Shown in pieces: positions 20,864 to 30,222 of a DNA stretch of 64,000 nucleotides. A model generated the notes under the pieces. That model was not told where the DNA came from. It made no database searches and was given only the letters and a program-made list of their open reading frames with translations. Both the position numbers and the translations under genes were made by a program. The first letter of the stretch is position 1, and every line of letters begins with the position of its first letter. This DNA is from an uncultured Phycisphaeraceae bacterium (GTDB lineage: Bacteria; Planctomycetota; Phycisphaerae; Phycisphaerales; UBA1924): contig CALCCF010000041.1 in the NCBI GenBank assembly GCA_937899905.1, forward strand, positions 43,605 through 107,604, read 5' to 3'.

Positions 20864-21883
20864 TCATTGGCGGGCGGTGTCTCGCATGGCCACCAGCGAC
20901 GCGATCCGCGCCGGATCCAGCCCGGCGGTGAGCTCGGGCGACTGGCGTTGCGTGTCCCAGGCCGCGGTGTCTCGCGCAGTGTCGGCGAGCGGGCGCAGCC
21001 GGAGCCCATGGTCGAGCGCGCGGGCGTTCGAGGCGCGGTGGAGCGACTGGGAGTCTTCGGCGAGCCACACCGGGATGTCGCGCCAGGGCTGGACGTCCTG
21101 TTCGAGCAGCCAGGGCTCGGGCGCCGCGACGAGTTCGGTTTCGCTCTGAAGCGCCGCGTGGGCCTGCCGGGCGAAGTCGGGCAGCGTCAGGCGCTCCGAG
21201 GGGCCCGCGGCGTTGTAGACGCCCGCGTGATCGTGCTCGAGGCAGTGGAGGTAGAACGCGGCAAGGTCCCTCGCATCGATGAACGTGGCCGCGCCCCCCG
21301 GCTCGGGGACCGGCACGGCCGACTCGGTGCGCAGCACGCGCGTCCACCACGTGAATCGGTCTGTCGGATCGTTGGGCCCCACGATGAGCCCCGGACGCAC
21401 GATGCACGAACGCTGGTCGCCAAACGCCCGGCGTACCTCGTCCTCGCACAGCGCCTTGAGGCCGCCGTAGGCCTCGGCCGAGTTGATCTCCTCGGTCGTG
21501 GGATCGTCCAGCTCGATGACCGGCGCATTCTCATCGGGAGCGCCATCGGCCGTGATGCGGTACACCGACACGCTGGACACGAAGAGGTAGCGGCCGGCCA
21601 CGGGCGCCAGCAGCTCGCAGCTCGCGCGCACGACGCGCGGCACGAACCCGCACATGTCGACCACCGCGTCGAAGGTCTGGCCGGAGGCGATCAGGGATTC
21701 GAGCTGCGCGAGCCCGTCGCCCTCGTTCGGGTCTCGGCTGCCCACCAGGCGGCGGGTGATGCCCGCGATGCCGGGATCCTCGGCCGAGCGGTGGAGCAGC
21801 GTGACGTCGTGGCCGTTGCGGACCGCGTGCTCGGTGAAGGCCCTGCCGCTAAAACGTGTCCCGCCCAACACAAGGATGTTCAT
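20864..21883 (-). CDS. NAD-dependent epimerase/dehydratase family protein
   Basis: MNILVLGGTRFSGRAFTEHAVRNGHDVTLLHR, SVSVYRI, EAYGGLKALCEDEV, CIVRPGLIVGPNDPTDRFTWW. Confidence 0.88.
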   Translation of the reverse strand: MNILVLGGTRFSGRAFTEHAVRNGHDVTLLHRSAEDPGIAGITRRLVGSRDPNEGDGLAQLESLIASGQTFDAVVDMCGFVPRVVRASCELLAPVAGRYLFVSSVSVYRITADGAPDENAPVIELDDPTTEEINSAEAYGGLKALCEDEVRRAFGDQRSCIVRPGLIVGPNDPTDRFTWWTRVLRTESAVPVPEPGGAATFIDARDLAAFYLHCLEHDHAGVYNAAGPSERLTLPDFARQAHAALQSETELVAAPEPWLLEQDVQPWRDIPVWLAEDSQSLHRASNARALDHGLRLRPLADTARDTAAWDTQRQSPELTAGLDPARIASLVAMRDTARQ

Positions 21884-22815
21884 GCGCCAGCGTACCCCCT
21901 TCGAGCACCGAGGTCGTCTCGCCTGCGCCACGCGCTCGGCGTCACGCCCATGTGATCGTGGAACGCCTTGGTGAAGTGGCTGTGGCGGCAGAAGCCGGTG
22001 CGCAGGGCGACCTGGGCGAGCGGCATGCCGCCCTCCATGAGGTCCATCGCGGCGGCGAGCCGCAGCTGCGTGAGGTAGCGGTGCACCGTCCGCCCGGTCC
22101 AGTGGCGGAACACGCGCGCGAGGTGGAAGGGCGAGCACTCGAGCTCGTCGGCCAGGTCGTCGAGCGTGAGTCGTTCGGCGAAGCGCGCGGCGAGCACGTA
22201 GCGGGCGTCCTCGGCCAGGCGGCGGTGCGTCTCGCGTGTCGGTGCGCGCGTGGTGGCGGCGCGGCGTTGGGTTGCCGTCTGAGCGGGCTCGAGCGCGCGC
22301 TGGAACACGCCGAGGATCGCCTCGTCGATTTCCATAGGGTCGAGGTCTTGCCCGGCGTCGATCGCCGCGGCGAGGGCGTCGGCCAGCTGCCGCTGATCGC
22401 GATACAGGTGTGTCGCGCACCCGGTGTGCGAGAACGAGAACAGCGATGCCGGGTCGTCGCTGTCGATGCCCATGTCGCGGGCGATCGCGAGCGCGTCATC
22501 CGGGCGCACGCAGTACCACTCGCACCGGTCGCCTCGCGGCGAGATGGCCTCACGCGTGTACTCCGTATGCGCGTTATAGACGACGATCGTGTTCGCGTCG
22601 GCGACGAGCGGCTCCCGGTCGGCCTGGGTGATGCTCACCGCCTCGCGCGGGAAGACGATCGTCGGCCAAGCCATCGGCCCGGTCTCGCGAAAGTCGGGCG
22701 CGTCGATGGGCAGCCGCCAGCGGCCGTGCTGCCAGCGATCCGTGCGGACGGTCAGCGCGTTCCAATCCGTTGACTGGTCATGTGCTCGGTGTTGGAGCGT
22801 GTCCGAGAACTCCAT
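21880..22815 (-). CDS. AraC-family transcriptional regulator
   Basis: C-terminal RLTLDDLADELECSPFHLARVFRHWTGRTVHRYLTQLRLAAAMDLMEGGMPLAQVALRTGFCRHSHFTKAFHDHMGVTPSAWRR; 4-nt overlap with epimerase start. Confidence 0.9.
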   Translation of the reverse strand: MEFSDTLQHRAHDQSTDWNALTVRTDRWQHGRWRLPIDAPDFRETGPMAWPTIVFPREAVSITQADREPLVADANTIVVYNAHTEYTREAISPRGDRCEWYCVRPDDALAIARDMGIDSDDPASLFSFSHTGCATHLYRDQRQLADALAAAIDAGQDLDPMEIDEAILGVFQRALEPAQTATQRRAATTRAPTRETHRRLAEDARYVLAARFAERLTLDDLADELECSPFHLARVFRHWTGRTVHRYLTQLRLAAAMDLMEGGMPLAQVALRTGFCRHSHFTKAFHDHMGVTPSAWRRRDDLGARRGYAGA

Positions 22816-22954
22816 GTCGGCCTCCGGTTCCCTTGCTGGCGCGTTGTCGTGTGCGGGTGGGCGTGCAACAACCCTGCTCGTTCGATACCCGCGAATCCAC
22901 CAGCGGTTGCATCCGTGGCACAATGGATCAGACACCACACCACGGAGACCGGCC

Positions 22955-24349
22955 ATGACAACGATCGATCGCCTTCCAATTGTCGCCCTCGTTGCGGTAG
23001 CGCCCGCAGCCCTCGCCCAGTTTGCCGAGCCCGGCGTGATCGTGCACCAGGAGTTCACAGGTGCCGGGCAGTTCGGCTGGGCCGTCTCGGAGCTGACCGA
23101 TATCGACGGCGACGGCGCGATGGAAGCCATCGTGACCGCGCCCTCGGCTCCCGGTGGCGGCCGCGTCGTGGTGTACAGCGGCGCGACGGGTGATGTGCTC
23201 ATGGACCTTGGGCCCGAGGGCGCGGGCGAGAGCTTCGGGTGGTCGGGCGCGGACGCGGGCGATGTCAACGGCGATGGCGTGCACGACGTGATCGTGGGGG
23301 CGCCGGCGCGCGGCGGCAACGCTGGGGCGGTGTACATCTTCTCGGGGGCTGCGGCCGAGCGCGGCATGCTGATCCGACGTGTCGACAGCGTCAGTGGCAT
23401 CGAACGCTTCGGCTCGGCGGTCTCCTGGCTCGGCGATGTCGACGGCGACGGCTTCGGCGAGGTGGTCGTCGGTGCGGGGCAGAGCGATGTGACCGATCCG
23501 GGAGATCCGACGTCCAACGACGGACGCTCGTACGTCCTCAGCGGGAGCGACGGCTCGGTGATCCACACCATCGATGGTGCCGAACCCGGAGCACAGATGG
23601 GCGCCGGCTTGGGCGGGCTCGAAGACGTTGACGGCGATGGCGTTCGTGACTTCGCCGTAGGGTCAACCGGTGCTTCCCGAGCCGACGTGTTCTCGGGCGC
23701 AACTGGCGACCCCATCATCGGCCCGCTCGAGCCGACCGAGCGTGCGGCCTCGTTTGGTACGTTCTTCACCGGCCCGGCGGGCGACACGAACGCCGACGGC
23801 ACGCCCGACGTCTACGTGGGCGACTTCAGCGGCGGCATCGGTGGGCACTTCTACGTCTACAGCGGCGCCGATGGCTCGGTGCTGCACAGCATCTCGTCCA
23901 CGACGCCCGGCGTCGGTTTCGGGCTGGGCTGCGGTCGCGGCGCGGGGGACGTCGACGGCGACGGGCACGACGACGTCATCAGCGGCTCGTATCTTGGCAA
24001 CCAGGCGACGGTGTTCTCCGGTCGCACGGGCCAAGTCATCCGCTTCATCACGTACACGCGGCCGGGATCGCAGTTTGGCTTCGATGCCGTCGGCATCGGA
24101 GACGTGACCGGAGATGGCCTGATCGATTTCCTCGTTGGCGCCGCCACGGGCAACAGGGCGCTCATCATCAGCGGCGCTGTGTGCGCGGCTGACCTTGATG
24201 GAGATAGCGACCTGACGCTCTTCGACTTTCTGGAGTTCCAGAACCTCTTCGACGCCGGCGACCCCATCGCCGACTTCGACGGCGACGGGACGCTGACGCT
24301 CTTCGACTTTCTCGCATTCCAGAACGCGTTCGACGCCGGATGCGCTTGA
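22955..24349 (+). CDS. FG-GAP repeat secreted protein with GC-type dockerin-like module
   Basis: MTTIDRLPIVALVAVAPAALAQF signal peptide; FG-GAP repeats; ends CAADLDGDSDLTLFDFLEFQNLFDAGDPIADFDGDGTLTLFDFLAFQNAFDAGCA. Confidence 0.9.
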   Translation: MTTIDRLPIVALVAVAPAALAQFAEPGVIVHQEFTGAGQFGWAVSELTDIDGDGAMEAIVTAPSAPGGGRVVVYSGATGDVLMDLGPEGAGESFGWSGADAGDVNGDGVHDVIVGAPARGGNAGAVYIFSGAAAERGMLIRRVDSVSGIERFGSAVSWLGDVDGDGFGEVVVGAGQSDVTDPGDPTSNDGRSYVLSGSDGSVIHTIDGAEPGAQMGAGLGGLEDVDGDGVRDFAVGSTGASRADVFSGATGDPIIGPLEPTERAASFGTFFTGPAGDTNADGTPDVYVGDFSGGIGGHFYVYSGADGSVLHSISSTTPGVGFGLGCGRGAGDVDGDGHDDVISGSYLGNQATVFSGRTGQVIRFITYTRPGSQFGFDAVGIGDVTGDGLIDFLVGAATGNRALIISGAVCAADLDGDSDLTLFDFLEFQNLFDAGDPIADFDGDGTLTLFDFLAFQNAFDAGCA

Positions 24350-24565
24350 AGGATTGTTGTTGCGCCAGTGCGGAACACGTTGTTGTGCGCGAGATGTTTG
24401 GTGTGGTGAATGCCTTCCGTACAAAGGAACCTATTTGTAAAATTATGTTCCAAATCATGAGCACTGGCATTATCGCAAACCGTGCATCGTGTACACTCGA
24501 AGTGGTATCCGTCGTGTGCGTCGAATATCGACGCCGCGCCCTGAGTGGTATCACTGGAGACGACG

Positions 24566-26884
24566 ATGCGAAGTATGAGCGGCGTATGGGTGTGCCTTGT
24601 TTCGGTTGGTACGGTGGCCTCGGTTGCGGTCGGTCAGGCGTGCCCTGGGTCGGCCTACTCGGCACAACGGCTGCTCAGCGGTCTCGCTCCATCGGCCGTA
24701 GCCGCTGGAGACTTGGACGGCAATGGAGCCGTCGATCTCTTCGTCGCGAACTTTGCTGACTACACCGTGCTGCTGCGCGACGCTGATGCGCAGCCCGTAT
24801 CCGACACCACCGCCTATCCGCCTTCGTTCCAACGCCCGAGCCAGGTCGTGCTCGGAGACATCGACGGTGATGGTGATCTCGATGCCGCCCTCGTTGCCGT
24901 TGGTGTGGACGACGTTGGCCTGCTGATCAACCGCGGCGATGGCTCGTTCGAGCGCATGGACTTCACGGCTGGCACACCGCGGGCCGCGGCGATCGCCATC
25001 GATGATCTCGATGAGGACGGCGACCTCGATCTCGTGATCACCGAGCAGACCTTTATGTCCTCAAGAGTCGGAGTGCTTCTCAACGACGGGTCGGGCCAGT
25101 TCGACGATCCCGAGTTGTTCGAGGTCGGTGAGCGGCCCGAGGATGTCGCGATCGTGGACCTCAACGGTGACAGCGTGCTCGACATCGTGACTGCGAACAT
25201 CGAGGACGACACGGTCGGTGTGCTGCTGGGCGATGGTGGGGGCGGATTCGGTCCAGAAACGAGGTTTGCTGCCGGCACGAGGCCGGGAGCGTTGGACCCC
25301 GGAGATGTTGACGGAGACGGCGATGCGGATCTCTTGGTCACAAGAGCTTTCGGGCAGGGCCTGGGCTTGCTCTTGAATGACGGCTTCGGTAGCTTTGGCG
25401 TGCCAACTTCGATCCCCCCGGCCGATGCGGTGTTGCGCGATGTGGCGCTCGGAGACCTCGACACCGATGGTGATCTAGACGCTATCGCTGTCGACGGGTT
25501 CAACTCGGAAGCGATCATCTTTGCGAACGACGGTTCGGGGGCGTTCGTGCAGGGCGGCATAGTCCTCACCGGCACGCGGCCTTCGGGGCTCGTCTTGGCT
25601 GATCTGGATGCCGATGGTGGTCTAGACGCCGCGGTGAGCAACGAGTTCAGCGCTGATGTAAGCCTGTTGTTTAATGACGGAGCCGGCGACTTCGTTGTCC
25701 CAATCGAGTTTGGGATCGGTGGCGCTCCCGATGACGCGACGCTCGCGGATGTCGATGGCGATGGCTTGCTCGACCTCGTGTTCGTTGATGAGGATGCGAA
25801 CGCCGCTCGGGTCGCCTTTGGAATCGGCGATGGCACGTTCCGGGCCCCGGCGCGATATGCCGTGAGCGGCGGGCCTAGCGAAGTAGCCGTCGGTGATCTG
25901 GACGGTGATGGTGATCCGGACGTCGCCATTGGCACAAGGTTCGGTCGTGGTGGGGCAACGCTCTTTAACAACGGCGACGGCACGTTCGGTCCGGCCACGA
26001 TGTTCGATGCTGGCTCCCTTGTCGGAGGTGTGGCCCTCGTCGATATGGATGGCGACGGCGATGCCGACTTCGTATCAGTCAGCCGCGTTGGGGATGATGC
26101 GCGCATCCTGTTCAATGACGGTTCTGGAACGCTGGCTTCGGCGAGGCTCTTTCCGGCTGGAGAGCAACCCGTCGCCTTGGCGGTTGGAGACCTGGATGGC
26201 GATGGCGATCCTGACGTCGTGACAGCCAACGAGGACAGTGACGACGTGAGCGTCCTGCTGAATGCGGGTGATGGCTCGCTTTCGGATGCGACAAACTATG
26301 CCGCGGGACTCTCGCCCCAAGACGTAGCACTCGGGGACCTCGATCGCGATGGTGATCTGGACTTGGCGGTGGCTTCACGCTCGAGCGTTGTACGGATCTA
26401 TGCAAACGACGGGACTGGCGTCTTCACCGACGTCGAGGCGCTACCCGTGGGCGACCAGCCGATCGGCCTCGCACTCGAAGACGTCGACGGCGACGGCGAC
26501 CTCGATGTTGTGACTGCGAACGAGACCCACTCCGACGCGAGCGTACTCCTCAACGAGGGTGGGCTGGCTTTCACAGAGGAGGTGCGCTTCCAGGTCGGCC
26601 GATCGCCCAGCGGGATCGTGGTGCGGGACCTCGACGCAAGTGGTACCGCTGACATCCTCGCCTTCAGTGAGGACACCAGGCGTGCCAGCGTCTTGCTCAA
26701 CGGGTGCGAACCCGTGTGCCTCGTCGATCTCGATAGCGATGGCGAAGCAACGCTGTTCGACTTCTTGGAATTCCAGAACCTCTTTGACGGCGGTGACCTG
26801 AGAGCCGACTTTGATGGCAGCGGCGACCTGACGCTGTTCGATTTCCTGGAGTTCCAGAACCTCTTCGGCGTCGGCTGCCCATAG
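24566..26884 (+). CDS. VCBS/FG-GAP repeat secreted protein with GC-type dockerin-like module
   Basis: Multiple VALGDLDTDGDLDAIAV...NDGSGAF units; ends CLVDLDSDGEATLFDFLEFQNLFDGGDLRADFDGSGDLTLFDFLEFQNLFGVGCP. Confidence 0.9.
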   Translation: MRSMSGVWVCLVSVGTVASVAVGQACPGSAYSAQRLLSGLAPSAVAAGDLDGNGAVDLFVANFADYTVLLRDADAQPVSDTTAYPPSFQRPSQVVLGDIDGDGDLDAALVAVGVDDVGLLINRGDGSFERMDFTAGTPRAAAIAIDDLDEDGDLDLVITEQTFMSSRVGVLLNDGSGQFDDPELFEVGERPEDVAIVDLNGDSVLDIVTANIEDDTVGVLLGDGGGGFGPETRFAAGTRPGALDPGDVDGDGDADLLVTRAFGQGLGLLLNDGFGSFGVPTSIPPADAVLRDVALGDLDTDGDLDAIAVDGFNSEAIIFANDGSGAFVQGGIVLTGTRPSGLVLADLDADGGLDAAVSNEFSADVSLLFNDGAGDFVVPIEFGIGGAPDDATLADVDGDGLLDLVFVDEDANAARVAFGIGDGTFRAPARYAVSGGPSEVAVGDLDGDGDPDVAIGTRFGRGGATLFNNGDGTFGPATMFDAGSLVGGVALVDMDGDGDADFVSVSRVGDDARILFNDGSGTLASARLFPAGEQPVALAVGDLDGDGDPDVVTANEDSDDVSVLLNAGDGSLSDATNYAAGLSPQDVALGDLDRDGDLDLAVASRSSVVRIYANDGTGVFTDVEALPVGDQPIGLALEDVDGDGDLDVVTANETHSDASVLLNEGGLAFTEEVRFQVGRSPSGIVVRDLDASGTADILAFSEDTRRASVLLNGCEPVCLVDLDSDGEATLFDFLEFQNLFDGGDLRADFDGSGDLTLFDFLEFQNLFGVGCP

Positions 26885-26970
26885 TCCCCGCTTCGTCGGT
26901 CTCGGCGCACACTATCATCGGATGCATCCATGAGCCTGCCTCGGGCTGGTAGGTATTGTCGGAGGATCCG

Positions 26971-29406
26971 GTGGTCTTGCGATTTACACATCTCTTCGTA
27001 CTCGTCGCGATCATTGTGTCTGGATCCGTCGCGAGTGCTGCCGGTGACGACCCCATCGCCGACCTGAGCGCCTTGGATCGTGCTACGCAGCTGGCCGCCG
27101 TCGACGCGCTCATCGCGTCAGACGAAGACCCCAAGATCGGGCTGCTTAGGCTGTGGCGCACGACCGATCGATCCGACGTGCGGGCGATGGTGGCGCGTGT
27201 GCTCGCACGCCGGTCCCACGACGGCGTGGACACCCTGCTCGCGATCGCCTCGATCAGGGGTCCTCAATGGACGGAAAGACACCCCGAGATGATCGCGTGG
27301 GCGCTCGCACCCCACGGCGAGCCGGGCGTGCTGGCATTCGTCGATGCTGATCCGACGGTCGCTTCAGCGGCCGGTCGGATTGCGGTGACAGCCGCAAGCA
27401 TGGCGGGTATGGACCTCCGGGATCTTGTAGCTGACATGATCTCCTCGAAGGATCCGAGAAGGCAAGCGTTCGTGCTACGACAGTTCCGTTGGAGCCTGGA
27501 TGCGCCGCAGACGTCGATGTGGGTAGTGGAGATGTGCCGTCGCGGCGATCTGCAAGCGCAAGGGGCCGCGGCGCGGGCGCTCCCGGTCTGGACCGCCGAG
27601 CAGCGCGAGGTCGATCCGCGTGGATTTAGAGAGTACCAGCGAGCCCTGGAAGCGCTCTTGAGCCCGCAAGATGCTCCCATCGCGATCTGGGTCATGGAGG
27701 CTCTTGCAAAGAACGGTGGGGCGACGCCGAATGCCGCGGGGCGGCTGAAGAGCATCGCGGAAGACCCGTCGGCAGGCGAGAAAGAACGGACGGCAGCGAT
27801 GCGCTTGTTGGTTGCCATCGATCGTGCCCCAGAGGCTCAGGCCGAGTTCAACGAGTATGTCGTTGCGCAGCTTGAGCAGATGCCAAGGGCGGTGGGGCGG
27901 TCACTGGCGTTGCTCGATCCTGACATGATCAGCGATGAGATTCTCCGTCTCCTCATCGAGTCACCCGACCGTGGTGCTCGCAATGACGCGTTCAATGGGC
28001 TTATGCGCCCGTTCGGATCAGATCGACAGAGTGACCTTTCCCGGCAGGTCGAACTCTCGCGGCGTTTAGCTCCGCTACTCATCGAGCAGTTGCGCCGCGG
28101 GGGCGATGATGCTTCTAGTGCCGCCGCGATGCTGGGCTGGCTTCGGCGGCCTGGGCCCGAGGTTGTGGAGGCGCTGCTCGTGGCCGATAGCGACGCAAAC
28201 GGGCATCAGTGGGCAGCGCTGTTGAGGTTTGCTCCAGATGATCCAAGGTTTCGTGCGGTGATCGAGAGCGCGTTCCGGCCCGAAGTTGCTCGAAACCAGC
28301 CCCCGAAGGGTGCTCAGAAATTCATCATGGCGCTGCGGATGCATCATGGTAACTCGGCCGAATGGATCGGCCAGTTGTTGCGGCCGGTAGCCCAAAACCC
28401 CGATCACCCCTGGCGTGAGCTTCTAAGTTTCATCCCATCGCCCGACGTGCTGATCGCTATGGACGGCTACTCGGGACTCGTGATCCCCGCGATCGTCGAT
28501 GACAGCCAGCGACGGGAGTGGCAGCGATCTGCAGGTCGTTCCAGGAATCCCAACACATCCCTCTTGCTCACCGAGCGGGAGCTGCGGAAGAATGCGGCGG
28601 AGGCAATCCGCAAGCACCCATTACCATCCAGTGAGGAGATCGATGCCCTGCTCGAGGCAATCTTCAGGATTCCTCTCGACAAGCCGACGCCGAGAGCGGC
28701 TTCCAGGGCCGTGCTGAACAACCCACGGTACCGAGCGACGCTGGAGGCCAACCTATATGACTTCCAGGTTGGTCAAGCGATGGCCCGGGCTCTGGCCCAA
28801 GCGTTGATGCGACGGCCGCAGAGCATCGAGCCTGCAATCCGAGCGCTCGCGAACCGACCGACCGCGCTGGCCTTGACCCTTGCGGCCCGAGTCAAGGACG
28901 CCGACGGTGACGAGGCGGCGTTCGTGCCCGTGCCAGTCGGGCTCGATGACCGGCTGCAAGCCGCGGTCTTCAGGGCGCTATCTCGGGGTATGGATCGGCA
29001 CGGAAAGGAACGGTACTTTCGAAACCAAGCGTTCGCTGTCGCCTTGGCTAGGGCACCGCTCACAGATCCGGCGATCCTCGCTCGGCTGCTATCCGACGCG
29101 CGCACGGCTTCGACCTACGACGCCATTAACGATGCGGTCCAGGCATTGGGCCACTATCGGCCGGTGACTCCTGACGCGATCGAGACGATCCGCGAGGCGG
29201 TGATCGGGCCGCCTCGTGGCAATCGCGTCGCCGCAATTCAAGGCGCTGCGGCACTGGGGCCAGAGGGCCTGCCACTACTCGAAGACCTCATGGCCGCCGC
29301 CCGCAAGACGTACACCCACGGCCACCTCGAGCTCAACGCGATACGAGCGATCGCGCCCGACGATCCTCGGATCGACCAGATCGCGACAGAGCGAGGATTG
29401 CATTAG
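26971..29406 (+). CDS. Secreted HEAT-repeat-like hypothetical protein
   Basis: GTG start after GGAGG; signal VLRFTHLFVLVAIIVSGSVASAAG; alpha-solenoid-like helical repeats over about 800 aa. Confidence 0.55.
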   Translation: MVLRFTHLFVLVAIIVSGSVASAAGDDPIADLSALDRATQLAAVDALIASDEDPKIGLLRLWRTTDRSDVRAMVARVLARRSHDGVDTLLAIASIRGPQWTERHPEMIAWALAPHGEPGVLAFVDADPTVASAAGRIAVTAASMAGMDLRDLVADMISSKDPRRQAFVLRQFRWSLDAPQTSMWVVEMCRRGDLQAQGAAARALPVWTAEQREVDPRGFREYQRALEALLSPQDAPIAIWVMEALAKNGGATPNAAGRLKSIAEDPSAGEKERTAAMRLLVAIDRAPEAQAEFNEYVVAQLEQMPRAVGRSLALLDPDMISDEILRLLIESPDRGARNDAFNGLMRPFGSDRQSDLSRQVELSRRLAPLLIEQLRRGGDDASSAAAMLGWLRRPGPEVVEALLVADSDANGHQWAALLRFAPDDPRFRAVIESAFRPEVARNQPPKGAQKFIMALRMHHGNSAEWIGQLLRPVAQNPDHPWRELLSFIPSPDVLIAMDGYSGLVIPAIVDDSQRREWQRSAGRSRNPNTSLLLTERELRKNAAEAIRKHPLPSSEEIDALLEAIFRIPLDKPTPRAASRAVLNNPRYRATLEANLYDFQVGQAMARALAQALMRRPQSIEPAIRALANRPTALALTLAARVKDADGDEAAFVPVPVGLDDRLQAAVFRALSRGMDRHGKERYFRNQAFAVALARAPLTDPAILARLLSDARTASTYDAINDAVQALGHYRPVTPDAIETIREAVIGPPRGNRVAAIQGAAALGPEGLPLLEDLMAAARKTYTHGHLELNAIRAIAPDDPRIDQIATERGLH

Positions 29407-29439
29407 CCTCGATTCATGACTTCGTACCGTCCTGCGGTT

Positions 29440-30156
29440 TCATTGCTTGCGCACGAATATTGGTGGCGGGTACTCGGCGGCAACCGGCGGCGGCGCGCCC
29501 TCTCGTTCGAGTTGCTCGTGTAGATGGGCGGCGTAGCCATCGAGCGTGGCGGCCCGCTGCTCATCGTCGAGGTGCGCCGGGGCCCAGGCTATGTACGGCT
29601 CGAGCACGCGCATGCCCGTGAACCAGAAGACGCCGTGGTGGACCGGCGCCATGATGCTGCTCAGTGGCGGGTTCAGCCCCTCGTAGCCCTCGGGAGCGAC
29701 ATACATCGGCTCGGGCCCGCCGGTGGTCATCGCGACCATGCCGCGTTTGCCGCTGAGTGCGCCGCTGTCGAACCACTTGCCCCCGCCGTACATGCGGCCC
29801 ATCGCGAGCACGCGGTCGACCCAGCCCTTGAGGATCGCCGGCATGCCGAACCACCAGAGCGGGTACTGGAAGATCAGCAGGTCGCACGCGTCGAGCTTGT
29901 CCATCTCGGCCGAGATGTCGGGCGCGAAGCCGCCGTTGTCGTGCGCGTGCTGCTCTTCCCGCTGTTGCTTGAGATAGTCACCGTTGGCCACGGTCGTGAA
30001 GTTGCGCCGATCGCTGACCGGGTTAAACCCCATCGCGTATAGGTCGCTGACGACGACGGTGTGACCCGCGGCCTCGAGCTCTTTGGTCGCCCGCGCCGTC
30101 ATGGCGCCGTTGAAGCTCTTGGGTTCGTGGTGGGCGTGGACGATCAGCACGTTCAT
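29440..30156 (-). CDS. NAD(P)H-dependent oxidoreductase (flavodoxin-like fold)
   Basis: MNVLIVHAHHEPKSFNGAMTARATKELEAAGHTVVVSDLYAMGFNPVSDRRNF, LIFQYPLWWFGMPAILKGWVDRVLAMGRMYGGG. Confidence 0.9.
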   Translation of the reverse strand: MNVLIVHAHHEPKSFNGAMTARATKELEAAGHTVVVSDLYAMGFNPVSDRRNFTTVANGDYLKQQREEQHAHDNGGFAPDISAEMDKLDACDLLIFQYPLWWFGMPAILKGWVDRVLAMGRMYGGGKWFDSGALSGKRGMVAMTTGGPEPMYVAPEGYEGLNPPLSSIMAPVHHGVFWFTGMRVLEPYIAWAPAHLDDEQRAATLDGYAAHLHEQLEREGAPPPVAAEYPPPIFVRKQ

Positions 30157-30222
30157 GGTGGGGCCTCCTGTGTCGGGCTTGCAGCGTAGCCCGACCCCGG
30201 CCCACCATTCGGCGAGCGATGG

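Noticed and set aside
17284-20931. 1215-aa + strand ORF
   Set aside because: Antisense to GNAT, AIM24-like and FG-GAP genes and runs through array 2; no recognisable domains.
21880-23802. 640-aa version of the AraC ORF
   Set aside because: N-terminal 330 residues are antisense to the 22955..24349 gene; homology starts at MEFSDTLQ (22815).
24350-24565. AT-richer gap between two dockerin genes as a mobile-element junction
   Set aside because: No terminal repeats, target duplication or transposase; more simply a promoter/leader region.
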